Shown: positions 27,841 to 37,464, numbered from the stretch's first letter. The stretch is DNA of 64,000 nt from Paraescarpia echinospica (GCA_020002185.1 CM034538.1:67368211-67432210), one strand, 5' to 3'. Notes: generated by a model from the sequence alone, not told the origin. Made by a program: numbers and translations.

Positions 27841-28304
27841 TGTAGGAAAGGAGAGTGCATGTTGTAGGAAAGGGGAGTATATGTTGCAGGAAAGGGGAGT
27901 ACATGTTGTAGGAAAGGGAGTACATGTTGTAGGAAAGGGGAGTGCACGTTGTAGGAAAGGGGAGTGCATGTTGTAGGAAAGGGGAGTGCATGTTGTAGGA
28001 AAGGGGAGTACATGTTGTAGGAAAGGGGAGTACATTTTGTAGGAAAGGGAAGTGCATGTTGTAGGAAAGGGGAGTACATGTTGTAGGAAAGGGGAGTGCA
28101 TGTTGTAGGAAAGGGGAGTGCATGTTGTAGGAAAGGGGAGTGCATGTTGTAGGAAAGTGGAGTACATGTTGTAGGAAAGGGGAGTGCATGTTGTAGGAAA
28201 GAGGAGTGTATGTTGTAGGAAAGGGGAGTGCATGTTGTAGGAAAGGGGAATGCATGTTATAAGAAAGGGGAGTGCATGTTGTAGGAAAGGGGAGTGTGCA
28301 TGTT
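27841..28304. repeat. 22-bp minisatellite
   Basis: About 21 units of GTAGGAAAGGGGAGTGCATG plus TT. Main variation is TGCATG versus TACATG, with rare one-base losses (27,922) and a small TG expansion in the last unit (28,296). Minus-strand frames (27,779-28,255; 27,798-28,145; 27,832-28,356) encode HSPFLQHALPFPTT-type repeats and are probably artefacts. Confidence 0.95.
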
Positions 28305-28338
28305 GAATGTCACTGCGGAAAAAATATTCACCAGCATA
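28303..28338. repeat. Direct repeat flanking the 22-bp array, right copy
   Basis: Contains GCGGAAAAAATATTCACCA as in the left copy at 27,807-27,840. The plus-strand translations of both copies read TAEKIFT, with most differences at synonymous or conservative positions (NATAEKIFTN and NVTAEKIFTS). Confidence 0.85.
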
Positions 28339-28379
28339 TTCAAAATAAATATTCAACAGTCAACAGCAACCCTTAATTT

Positions 28380-28552
28380 CGTTCCGGCGCCAGTTTACTC
28401 TTTATTCACCACCATCGCCATTGTGATACCCCATATACACAACCACAGCCATCGCGCCATTTTACCCAATATACATCACCATCGCGCCAGTTTAGCCCGT
28501 TTACACCAACATCGCCATCGCGTCAGTTTACCCCGTATACACCACCATTCCT
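28380..28552. repeat. Degenerate ~40-bp repeat related to the 82-bp array
   Basis: Four or five poor copies of a unit with CGCCAGTTTACCC, GTATACACCACCAT and CATCGCCATCGCG phrases. The last copy shares a 21-bp identity (28,528-28,548, TTACCCCGTATACACCACC plus two bases) with every canonical unit of the 82-bp array at 32.7 kb. Confidence 0.7.
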
Positions 28553-28646
28553 AAAAAAGTCAAGCAGATCTGTTTTGACTTTTGAAAGGTGCAAAACCAA
28601 GCATACATATACAAGCATACATAAAACCATACATATATATATATAT

Positions 28647-28677
<31 letters not shown>

Positions 28678-28778
28678 AATTATATATATACATATACTCA
28701 CGGAGTGCATCTCGAAGATATATGTAATATAATAAAAGAAACACCAATGCACGGGTACTGAGTTAGCGTTAGCCTGTT
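28553..28778. repeat. AT-rich spacer with (TA)n
   Basis: (TA)n runs at about 28,634-28,692 with internal ATAATTATAT interruptions, able to fold back on themselves. No gene seen. Confidence 0.8.
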
Positions 28779-28984
28779 TGCGTGCGTGCGTGCGTGTGCG
28801 CGTGCGCGTGCGCGTGCGCGTGCGCGTGCGCGTGCGCGTGCGTGTGCGTGTGCGTGTGCGTGTGCGTGTGCGTGTGAGTGTGCGTGTGCGTGTGCGTGTG
28901 CGTGTGCGTGTGCGTGTGCGTGTGCGTGTGCGTGTGCGTGTGCGTGTGCGTGTGCGTGTGCGTGTGCGTGCGTGTGTGTGCCTG
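28779..28984. repeat. (GTGC/GTGCGC)n then (GTGTGC)n microsatellite
   Basis: A GTGCGC hexamer run passes into a GTGTGC hexamer run. Forward RVRVRV and ACACAC frames are artefacts. Confidence 0.95.
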
Positions 28985-29078
28985 CGTTTTGTCCCTATAG
29001 CGCTTGTTGTTTTTAGGAAATTGGGACACCTTTTTCAGGGTCTGAATCTGTTCGTGGTTCATTTGTTCCTGAGCATAT

Positions 29079-29445
<367 letters not shown>

Positions 29446-29529
29446 TAGAGAGAGAGAGAAACAGGGAAAAAATATTTATAAAAAATACACTGATTTTTTT
29501 CGTAACGAAACAAGAAGTCTAACAGTGTC

Positions 29530-29823
29530 ATGACCCCCAGAGGCACCTTGGCACAGGTCAAAATGTCGCCTCGATTACCCAGGCGCCGTGAGTTGGCGCC
29601 ACCATACGCGGAACGTTGGATGTTGGACGAAGACTCGAAACGGCTACAAAATACGTACAACTGCGGGTGTGAAACCGGCTACAAGGGGCAAATTGTACTT
29701 TCAAATGTGACAGGAAACCATCAAAGCCAGATTAGAATTTCATTGTATATAATCAATTATGAGATACATTTTATTAGTTTATACCATCCATATGAAATCA
29801 AGAATAAATTTAATTTTTATTGA
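29530..29823 (+). other. Unassigned open frame, 97 codons
   Basis: The first two thirds of this frame (residues 1-60) is of ordinary complexity, richer in GC than its surroundings and includes CGCETGYKG. The last third is AT-rich (IINYEIHFISLYHPYE). Possible AATAAA signals lie near 29,805 and 29,840, just at and after the stop. On the opposite strand the same interval is also open (29,313-29,660, SAYGGANSRRLGNRG region). I recognise neither frame. It could be an exon fragment, part of an unknown repeat, or chance. No splice evidence can be given. Confidence 0.25.
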
Positions 29824-30105
29824 AACAAGTGATATCCCCAAATAAAAAATAATATTTAATTTGGCATGCGTGCCACCGGCCACTTGGCCACCGCGTGTAT
29901 GGTGCCTCGGTCTAAGATAAGTCAACATTCACCAGCGGCTTCTGGGCCAGACATTCTTCTTGGTGCGCTCAAAGAAGCGAGCGAGTGTCTAACCAGCGAG
30001 ACCATCGTCTTGACGGCGTTTTGTTAAACATCAAGTTTTTTTAGTAAGCAACACGGTGATTTAACATCCAACTATCGTTTATAGCATCGTTGCCCCGTAT
30101 TAAAT
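29824..30105. other. Spacer without a recognised gene
   Basis: Contains CATGCGTGCCACCGGCCACTTGG, partly self-similar through GCCAC repeats. Nothing further supported. Confidence 0.45.
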
Positions 30106-30268
30106 GTGGTAGTTCCTCGTTCGTTCGTTCGTTCATTCGTTCGTTCGTTCGTTCGTTCGTTCGTTCGTTCGTTCGTTCGTTCGTCCGTTCGTTCGTTCGT
30201 TCGTTCGCTTGTTTATTCGTTCGTTCGTTCGTTAGTTCGTTCGTTCCTTCGTCCGTTCGTTCGTTTGC
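30106..30268. repeat. (TTCG)n tetranucleotide microsatellite, second locus
   Basis: About 40 TTCG units with point interruptions (TTCATTCG, GTCCG, GCTTGTTTATTCG, TTAGTTCG, TTCCTTCG). Plus frames read SFVRSFVR and the minus frame reads NERTNERT; all are artefacts. Confidence 0.97.
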
Positions 30269-30865
30269 AAATATGTTTTCCTTCCGCATAATATTATATC
30301 CCAGTCGATCGCATTGTGTAACATGAAAGAAAATTATCATCTTCGGGCGATAGCTTTTTGACTTCGCAATACATGTATAGTAGGCCCCCTACATTAAAGT
30401 GGCGTGGTGTTTCGAAGATAGTCGCAGTTGATCTAATCAGTGCCGTTTGTTGATTTCGTTTGGTGTTAGTATGTCGTGCTCCTGCGAACCGCCGTGATTG
30501 CTGAGTGAGCAATAATATTAGTCAGGCTTTGTTATATACTTCGTATTCCGTGGGACGGCGTGTTGTTTCTTTAAATAAACTATTGCGATTTCCGACGTAG
30601 TGACTACACACAATTGTATCTAATTGTAACGTTTGAAATTGAGACAATATGACCATTAATGTGTCGTGACAGTGTCGTTTTAGCATACATTAATCTGGCA
30701 AAATGGTTGCTATAGCGCTTATACAATTGTCAGTAGGTTCTGGAGTACATAGGGCAACGACTTGTTTATTATTATTATAGTAATAATAATAATTATAGTA
30801 ATAATAATAATAATTATTATTATTGCACCAATTGTGTAATATGTTGTTCTACCTATTTCCAATTC

Positions 30866-30909
<44 letters not shown>

Positions 30910-31596
30910 GAATGGCTACTTAATGATATGGGGGTAAGCAAATGTTTGCAGGAATGTTCGCGGCGTAACGCTGTCCTTGATAAATACTCAAGATGTATAG
31001 ACGTCGTATTTTTAATGATGACAGAAAATGTTAGTTGTTAAGTTATGTCAGACTGTGACGCTAAATGCGGTATATGCGTGGTTGAACGTTGCCTAGTGAA
31101 ATAAAGATGGTGTTGGATTAAGCAGGTCTGTCTGCTAGGGGTAAAGTGTAAAGCCCTTTCACCGGTCGAAGGGAGTGCATATACCATGTTATATAAGAAC
31201 TAACATTAATGTTATTAACCTGTTTACCTTATCAGCGCTGAGTGCAAACCCGAAGAACGGTCGTTGATACACTGCACCCGCTTTCCGAGGAAACAATTCT
31301 AAGTATTTTAGATAGACGGATAAGGAAACTTGCAGTGAGCCGACACCGCGAACTTCGGGGAACAAAACGGAAGAGCGAGACGACGGCAATGCCGGGACAC
31401 GTCTTATAAACAAACCTTCGACCATTCCTTGTCGGGACGTCGTTTGAGTGACAACGGCTCGAAACTCGATCGGCTATCAACACAAAGCAGGCGTCTTGGC
31501 GAGTGAAGCAGGGTGGGTTGTATGAGCACTTTGCGGTTTCATGGGTGGTTGTTCATGCTTTGGAACAAAACGTTGAGGAATTCAAACGTTTGGTGC
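30269..31596. other. Spacer with AT hairpins; no recognised gene
   Basis: At 30,765-30,826 ATTATTATTATAG and its complement CTATAATAATAAT-like runs alternate, so the segment can form hairpins. 30,869-30,907 is (TA)n. Two overlapping minus frames, 31,189-31,425 (78 codons) and 31,232-31,483 (83 codons), have ordinary composition but no motif I recognise. AATAAA occurs near 31,100 without a convincing upstream coding frame. Confidence 0.5.
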
Positions 31597-31597
31597 A

Positions 31598-32137
31598 TTG
31601 GAGAATATTAATTACACAAATGTCTGCAGGAATATCGCAAATGGCGATCCGTCTATAAACAATGTAGTTGTTTATTTACCTGTATGTGCACGTGTATGCG
31701 TGCGCACATGTATTCTCCCTACATTACGTGTATGTGCACGTGTATGCGTGCGTACATGTATTATCCCTACATTACGTGTATGTGCACGTGTATGCGTGCG
31801 TACATATATTCTCCCTACATTACACGCATGTGCACGTGTATGCGTGCGCACATATATTCTCCCTACATTACATGCACGTACACGTGTATGCGTGCGCACA
31901 TATGGGATAGGAGCCTCAATTCAAACTTCTTTTTCGCTCATCGCATATCAAATTCATTTTGTGAAAAGCACACCTACCCAGTGCCCACTACAGCACCGGC
32001 TCGTTTGTGCAACCTTTTTATGTAATTTTAATGAAATAATCAGACAAACTACTGACTTATTTAATGGTTGGCCAAACATTAATTCAAGTGATCCTCAAAA
32101 TTGGAATATTTACGTGAATGCGTGGTGCGTTATGTGA
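31598..32137 (+). other. 179-codon frame spanning the 48-bp array, uncertain
   Basis: This frame starts in non-repeat sequence (MENINYTNVCRNIANGD), crosses the whole 48-bp minisatellite as five CARVCVRTCILPTLRV-type 16-residue repeats, and continues about 78 residues into non-repeat sequence (GIGASIQTSFSLIAYQ ... NWNIYVNAWCVM). The 48-bp unit is a multiple of three, so the repeats alone cannot close any frame. The extension on both sides is what makes it worth recording. No family is recognised, no signal peptide is evident, and a 16-residue Cys/Arg repeat has no obvious function. It may be a chance frame. Confidence 0.25.
31681..31904. repeat. 48-bp minisatellite
   Basis: Units at 31,681, 31,729, 31,777 and 31,825 plus a 32-bp partial at 31,873. 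The unit holds GTGCACGTGTATGCGTGCG and TTCTCCCTACATTAC. Copies 1-3 are nearly identical; copies 4 and 5 drift toward CGCATG and TGCACGTACACG. Each full unit has a palindromic GTGCAC. Confidence 0.93.
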
Positions 32138-32229
32138 ATGCGTGGTGCGATTACGCCGTGTTTATGTGTTGACGTTCTTTCCTCTCTTGAAAACCACGTG
32201 GCCGACAAATTCATTGATTTGAAGGTTTA
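32138..32229. other. Short spacer with a direct repeat
   Basis: TGAATGCGTGGTGCG occurs twice at about 32,115 and 32,137. Otherwise nothing is supported before the inverted-repeat element. Confidence 0.5.
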
Positions 32230-32648
32230 TTAACCTATCCATCACATGACCTGTTGCCTAACAAAACCTCCGTCAAGCCATCAAAAAATCGATGCCGAAC
32301 ACGTGGGGCGTTCGTGTATTCAGCTGCATATTTGTTGTTGAAAGTCTGGCCTCAACAAACGTGTTTCATTGTCACAACAACATAAGGTAACGTTGTTGAT
32401 GTGATAACTGTGGGCGGCAATGTTTGACTTATGATATGTCATGCAGCAATAGTAACGCAATCCACGTATATAATCGTTATCAACGTTGGTGGCAACGTTA
32501 AAGTTTGACGAAGGTCGCGCGTAAAATGTTGATAGTGATGTACGCAAACCGCGATATGCTGGATATATGTATGTATCTACAGCATCCATTTGTGATGGCT
32601 TGACGGAGGTTTTGCTAGGAACAGGTCACGTGACTGATAGGTCAATAG
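32230..32648. mobile_element. ~0.42-kb element with ~70-bp inverted arms (MITE/foldback-like)
   Basis: The left arm (about 32,230-32,300) and the reverse complement of the right arm (about 32,576-32,648) align over about 70 bp, including an identical block AAAACCTCCGTCAAGCCATC. Differences are about ten substitutions and a 1-bp indel. The arms enclose roughly 275 bp with no recognised coding sequence. The right arm carries GTCACGTGAC, a perfect E-box palindrome; the left has TCACATGAC at the same place, a change consistent with CpG decay. The outer ends read TTAACCTATC on the left and GATAGGTCAA on the right. I could not define a target-site duplication, so MITE, foldback element or local inverted duplication all remain open. 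Confidence 0.6.
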
Positions 32649-32680
32649 TCAGCCTAGCAACTGACTTCAGTCAATTACCA

Positions 32681-33961
32681 GATGTGACAACCAAAGTCAG
32701 TTCCTTCGACCTTACCCCGTATACACCACCATCGCATCGCATCTATTAAACACCAAAGAACAGATGTGACAACCAAAGTCAGTTCCTTCGACCTTACCCC
32801 GTATACACCACCATCGCATAGCATCTATTAAACACCAAAGAACCGATGTGACAACCAAAGTCAATTCCTTCGACCTTACCCCGTATACACCACCATCGCA
32901 TAGCATCTATTAAACACCAAAGAACCGATGTGACAACCAAAGTCAGTTCCTTCGACCTTACTCCGTATACACCACCATCGCATAGCATCTATTAAACACC
33001 AAAGAACCGATGTGACAACCAAAGTCAATTCCTTCGACCTTACTCCGTATACACCACCATCGCATAGCATCTATTAAACACCAAAGAACCGATGTGACAA
33101 CCAAAGTCAGTTCCTTCGACCTTACTCCGTATACACCACCATCGCATAGCATCTATTAAACACCAAAGAACCGATGTGACAACCAAAGTCAATTCCTTCG
33201 ACCTTACCCCGTATACACCACCATCGCATCGCATCTATTAAACACCAAAGAACCGATGTGACAACCAAAGTCAATTCCTTCGACCTTACCCCGTATACAC
33301 CACCATCGCATCGCACCTATTAAACACCAAAGAACCGATGTGACAACCAAAGTCAATTCCTTCGACCTTACCACGTATACACCACCATCGCATCGCATCT
33401 ATTAAACACCAAAGAACCGATGTGACAACCAAAGTCAATTCCTTCGACCTTACCACGTATACACCACCATCGCATCGCATCTATTAAACACCAAAGAACT
33501 GATGTGACAACCAAAGTCAATTCCTTCGACCTTACCCCGTATACACCACCATCGCATCGCACCTATTAAACACCAAAGAACCGATGTGACAACCAAAGTC
33601 AATTCCTTCGATCTTACCACGTATACACCACCATCGCATCGCATCTATTAAACACCAAAGAACTGATGTGACAACCAAAGTCAATTCCTTCGACCTTACC
33701 CCGTATACACCACCATCGCATCGCATCTATTAAACACCAAAGAACCGATGTGACAACCAAAGTCAATTCCTTCGACCTTACCCCGTATACACCACCATCG
33801 CATCGTATCTATTAAACACCAAAGAACCGATGTGACAACCAAAGTCAATTCCTTCGACCTTACCCCGTATACACCACCATCGCATCGCACCTATTAAACA
33901 CCAAAGAACCGATGTGACAACCAAAGTCAGTTCCTCTGACCTATTAAACACCAAAGAACCG
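32681..33961. repeat. 82-bp satellite array
   Basis: Fifteen regular 82-bp units start with GATGTGACAACC at 32,681 and every 82 bp to 33,829. A sixteenth unit at 33,911 is internally deleted, joining CAGTTCCTCTGAC to CTATTAAACACC. Units contain CGACCTTACCCCGTATACAC and ATCTATTAAACACC. Variants occur in blocks: GCATAGCATC in the left third, GCATCGCATC in the right two thirds, CAATTCC versus CAGTTCC, ACTCCGTA or ACCACGTA for ACCCCGTA. Overlapping 64-codon minus frames every 82 bp are artefacts of the period. Confidence 0.97.
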
Positions 33962-34150
33962 TTTTTGCGAAGGGCTAAACGGGTTGAGGAAGCCGCTTTG
34001 AGAATATCAACCCTAACCCTAAGCACCTAACTCCTCGACCTTGCGAAGGGCTAAACGGGTTGAGGAAGCCGCTTTGAGAATACCAATCCTAACCCTCGAC
34101 CTTGCGAAGGGCTAAACGGGTTGAGAAAGCCGCTTTGAGATACCAATTAC
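33962..34150. repeat. 61/76-bp minisatellite with CCCTAA-like motif
   Basis: Three copies of TTGCGAAGGGCTAAACGGG followed by AAGCCGCTTTGAGA start at 33,965, 34,041 and 34,102. Copy 1 is longer because it holds AACCCTAACCCTAA (34,009-34,022), two units of the complement of TTAGGG. Copy 2 keeps only CCTAACCCTCG. The array abuts the deleted last unit of the 82-bp array. Confidence 0.85.
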
Positions 34151-34809
34151 AACAAAGTCTCCGCGAGACAATTCTAAGTGAACTATTGGCGCGCGCTTCG
34201 ATGAACCAAAACATTGGACAAACATAGTCGCGTACAAAGCTTATTTACGACCCTATACCGAGTTTCGCCCCATAAACCGCATGACAAAGAAACGAAACGG
34301 ACTTGTTTTCGATGCGGTTTGTCCGCGTTCGTAATTAGTCGGTCGATTCGGGAATCATTAGGACATTTCACAATATCAAATCGCAATGAGACGCGGCCGT
34401 GATGTCAGAAAGTCGCCGTCTGCAAGCGCGTCTTTGCAGGTGTTGCGTTTGATATCGAGGGCTGCGACTGGAGGTTCTTTGTGCGGTCAGGAGCCTCGAC
34501 CGAACAGTTTCATTTGGCTTTCTTAACAAAGGCGTCTCGGTGGCCTCGTAGCGTCCCGCTGGCGGAACATTAATAAAATCAATAACGAATACAGACCTGG
34601 ACGTTTGTTGCAAGCACTGATAGCATCCGCATCACTTAGCTCACACTAAATTAGCATAATTACAAGGGTTTGACGAGTGGTCGAGGGTCCACCACGTGAC
34701 CCTGGGGAACTTTCTTGGCAACCTGCCGATATCAGTTCAGTCCGGGAATTCTACAGTTGTTAAACGCGCGGTACTCGGCGTCCGTGTGTGGACTTGGGTG
34801 CGAGTTGAC
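34151..34809. other. Spacer without a recognised gene
   Basis: Contains several 60-80-codon frames on both strands (e.g. 34,368-34,613 minus, Arg-rich; 34,183-34,386 minus). None has a motif I recognise. Base composition is relatively GC- and CpG-rich compared with the rest of the island. Confidence 0.45.
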
Positions 34810-34925
34810 GGTCACAATGAGTCATGCAACGTGAACTCGGTCACAATGAGTCATGCAACGTGAACACGATCACAATGAGTCATGCAACGTGAACACGATC
34901 ACAATGAGTCATGATACGTGAGCAC
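34810..34925. repeat. 29-bp minisatellite with TGAGTCA in each unit
   Basis: Four 29-bp units at 34,810, 34,839, 34,868 and 34,897: CACAATGAGTCATGCAACGTG plus flanks; the last copy has ATGATACGTGAG. Each contains TGAGTCA, which matches the bZIP (AP-1 type) consensus TGA[G/C]TCA. Any regulatory role is unproven. Confidence 0.9.
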
Positions 34926-34939
34926 GTTCGAACGGAAGC

Positions 34940-35300
34940 GCGTCGGTTGGCTACCAGCTCCGCGATCGAGTCGGGTCAGGTTCGATACCCGTCTTCATAA
35001 TCATACAGACACGTTAATAAAAGCGGACAGTGCACTGTTAATTTGCCCGCTGAGATTCATGCCAAATGTGAGTCAGACAGTTCCTCTCGGTGCGCAATTT
35101 GACGAATCGATCTTTACGATCGCCCTCTATACGCATGTGCGCATCGCTTTTTGTCATTCCACCAACCAGTAGTGATGTCAATAGAGCCTCATCTGGCGTC
35201 CTAAATGGCCCTGTCTTCACATCGGGGATCCACCCACCATGCACTGTCACATACGCCCACACAATCTGATGGTCTACACGAATTACAATGGTTCCCATGC
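34940..35300 (+). other. Possible tRNA-derived SINE head (weak)
   Basis: GGTTCGATACC at 34,979-34,989 matches the RNA polymerase III B box (GGTTCGANNCC). About 30 bp upstream, GGTTGGCTACCAG loosely resembles an A box. The sequence downstream to 35,300 is of ordinary complexity and is followed by a (TA)n tract, as some SINE tails are. There is no second copy in the window to support it. An 86-codon minus frame (35,038-35,298) covers the same ground and is unassigned. Confidence 0.25.
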
Positions 35301-35307
35301 CTTACTC

Positions 35308-35375
<68 letters not shown>

Positions 35376-35539
35376 TATATATACACACAGTCTCAAAAAA
35401 CATTGGCACACGATCTAATATATATATATATATATACAGCTGTATATATATATATTCATAAATATATATATATATAAACCGAGTAAGGCACACATATATA
35501 TATATATATACAGTCTCAAAAACATTGGCACACGATCTA

Positions 35540-35570
<31 letters not shown>

Positions 35571-35615
35571 ATATATATATATATTAGATCGTGTGGCAAT
35601 GTTTTTGAGACTGTA
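35301..35615. repeat. (TA)n cluster with inverted and direct ~30-bp modules
   Basis: TGCCTTACTCGGTTTATATA (35,298-35,317) recurs inverted at about 35,469-35,488. A second module, CAGTCTCAAAAACATTGGCA followed by CACGATCT, lies at about 35,390 and 35,512 in direct orientation and at about 35,586-35,613 in inverted orientation. All are joined by (TA)n. The same module reappears at 39,205-39,296 on the far side of the adjacent LINE. Confidence 0.85.
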
Positions 35616-35686
35616 TATATATATCTACTTCTTCTTCCCCTTGCTCCCTTGCGGGGTGGGGTTGGTAGCTTCTTCCACTTTTCTTG

Positions 35687-37243
35687 TCAGTTCTTTCCAC
35701 CTCTCTCTCTCTCGTCCGTAATTGCCATCCATTCATGGCTGTTCACGCCAGCCCTCCCCAGGTCTCGTTTTATGCTCTCGTTCCATCTCAGCTTTGGTCT
35801 TCCTCTCCTTCGTCTGCCACCCTCTTCTACTTTCCACGCTCTTTTCGCCAGTCTGTCTTCACCCATTCTATATACATGTCCCGCCCATCTCATTCTGTTA
35901 CCGGCTACTTTCCTCTTTAAGTGTTTTTTCATTCCAATCTCCTCTCTCAATTCCAAATTGTTTTCTGACACCTGTAGTTTCTCCTCCTGTCTCTCTGTCG
36001 GTGGCAGTGTTCCCAACTCACATATACAGGCTGGTACAACGCAGGCTTCTAACACTTTTCCTTTCAGTTGTTTCTTCAGTTTTCTGTCCCACATAATGCC
36101 TTCTATCCTCTTCCATGCTGCTGCTCCTGCTTGCACCCTCCTCTGTATTTCTTTACTACTCCTTCCATCCTCACACACTGTACCGCCCAGGTATACAAAG
36201 CTGTTCACTTGTTTAATGGTCTTTCCGTCAATAACTTCACGCAGATCTACCTCCTGTTCACCTATCCACATTACTTCAGTCTTCTCCAGATTCATTCGGA
36301 GGCCGTGTTTTGTGAAGGTGTCACTCCATTCTTGTAAAGCTTTCTGTAGTTCATCTTTGTTATCAGCCACCACTGCTAGGTCGTCTGCGTACAGTATCTT
36401 CTTAAGTTCTTCCTGCTCCGATATCTTTCCACTGTTCAGGTTCATCACCATAATGAAAAGCAGGGGACTGTTTTTAAATTGTCTCTTCTTCTTAATAATT
36501 TGTCTGATGACAAACAATCCATCATCTGTTCCTCTCCCTTTCCTAAATCCCAGCTGATTCTCTCCGATTTTGCTCTTCACTGTAAGCCTCACCCTAGCAT
36601 CCAGTATCCTTTCCAACAATTTCAGGGCTTGGCTCAATAATGTGATGCCTCTGTATCTCCCTGGGCCATGGATGTCCCCTTTCCCCTTCCATATCGGCAC
36701 AATCACTCCTCTTCGCCACTCTGTAGGTATCTCTCCTGCTGTGGAGCACGCATTAAACAGCCTCGTCAGCCACTTGATTCCAACTAGTCTGTTTGCTTTC
36801 ACCATTTCCACTGAGAGTTCATCCACTCCTACAGCCTTTCCAGTTTTCATCTTCTTTACTGCTTTCTCCACCTCTTCTTCTGTTGTTGTCCTCACCTCCA
36901 GCTCTCTCCTTACGGTATGAGGTATCTCTATCTCATATTCTTCCTCCGGATTTAGTGGTTTCTTGAAGTACTCCTCCCAAACACCCAACACTTGTTTTGC
37001 TCCAGTGACCAGTGTCCCGTCGCTTATCTTCATTGCTGATGTTCGCATAGTATCTTTGCTGTCTCTGTCTCTATCCGTGGCAAGTTTGAAGATCAGTTTT
37101 TTCCCTCCATCTTCTTCAATCTTATCACATAATTCCTGCTGTTTACCATCTCTTGCTTTAGCAACTGCCTTATTTGCTGCCTTCTTCTTCTCTCGGTACT
37201 TCTGCTTCAACCTTGTCTTTTCTTCATCATCCGCTTCTTCCAA
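35687..37243 (-). pseudogene. LINE 1 reverse transcriptase, internally deleted
   Basis: The 518-codon frame begins at a TTG, but the same frame is open upstream to at least 37,390 (includes KKLQWWWNQKVKQAIREKKE). Order of blocks: Lys/Glu-rich lead, KMKTGKAVGVDELSVEMVKA (residues about 131-150), WRRGVIVPIWKGKGD, GRYRGITLLSQALKLLERIL, GENQLGFRKGRGTDDG, then KKKRQFKNSPLLFIMVMN, then LYADDLAVVAD with the catalytic YADD at 36,380-36,391, and the C-terminal RWAGHVYRMGEDRLAKRAW / GRRRRGRPKLRW domain. Between KKKRQF and SPLLF (about 36,470) the usual stretch with the first catalytic Asp (DLEKAFDRV-like block) and the HQGSVLSP block start is missing, roughly 90-100 residues by comparison with the family as I know it. 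The frame ends early in ERERGGKN because of a slip in a (GA)n run near 35,705; the next frame continues about 20 residues to a TAG at about 35,630. A polymerase lacking the first Asp cannot be active. Confidence 0.93.
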
Positions 37244-37248
37244 ACATT

Positions 37249-37464
37249 TCAGTGCCTCCTTTTTTTCTCGTATTGCTTGTTTAACTTTCTGGTTCCACCA
37301 CCACTGTAATTTCTTCTTTCGACTTTGTGTCGGCTTTCCTGATGTTCGGCCACATATCTCCTCAGCTGTTCTAACAAAGCCTTCCTTTTTGATTCCACAT
37401 CCTTCCTTTGTTCTTGGAATAGCCTGAACTTCCTCTCTACTTTGGTTTTGTATTGGGCCATCAC
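37249..37464 (-). pseudogene. LINE 1 linker between endonuclease and RT, frameshifted
   Basis: This 71-codon frame (MAQYKTKVERKFRLFQEQ at its start) is in phase with the endonuclease frame. It leaves the element's coding phase at a short A run (TCAAAAAGG) near 37,395, after which the true path (EEICGRTSGKPTQSRKKKLQ) is in the RT frame. The remainder of the listed frame is therefore out of phase. Upstream it is separated from the endonuclease by a TAG at 37,507-37,509. Confidence 0.8.

Noticed and set aside
27344..28356. WESQWGSNGVSLGV and HSPFLQHALPFPTT repeat proteins
   Set aside because: The 34- and 22-bp units keep every phase open in turn. No independent evidence of coding.
32712..34026. 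Series of 64-codon minus-strand genes in tandem
   Set aside because: Periodic copies of one frame in the 82-bp array, each overlapping the next.
33962..34150. Interstitial telomere
   Set aside because: Only two hexamers are present, inside a minisatellite unit.
35565..37427. Plus-strand 330-codon and other frames opposite LINE 1
   Set aside because: They are antisense shadows of the reverse transcriptase, which has recognisable motifs on the minus strand.
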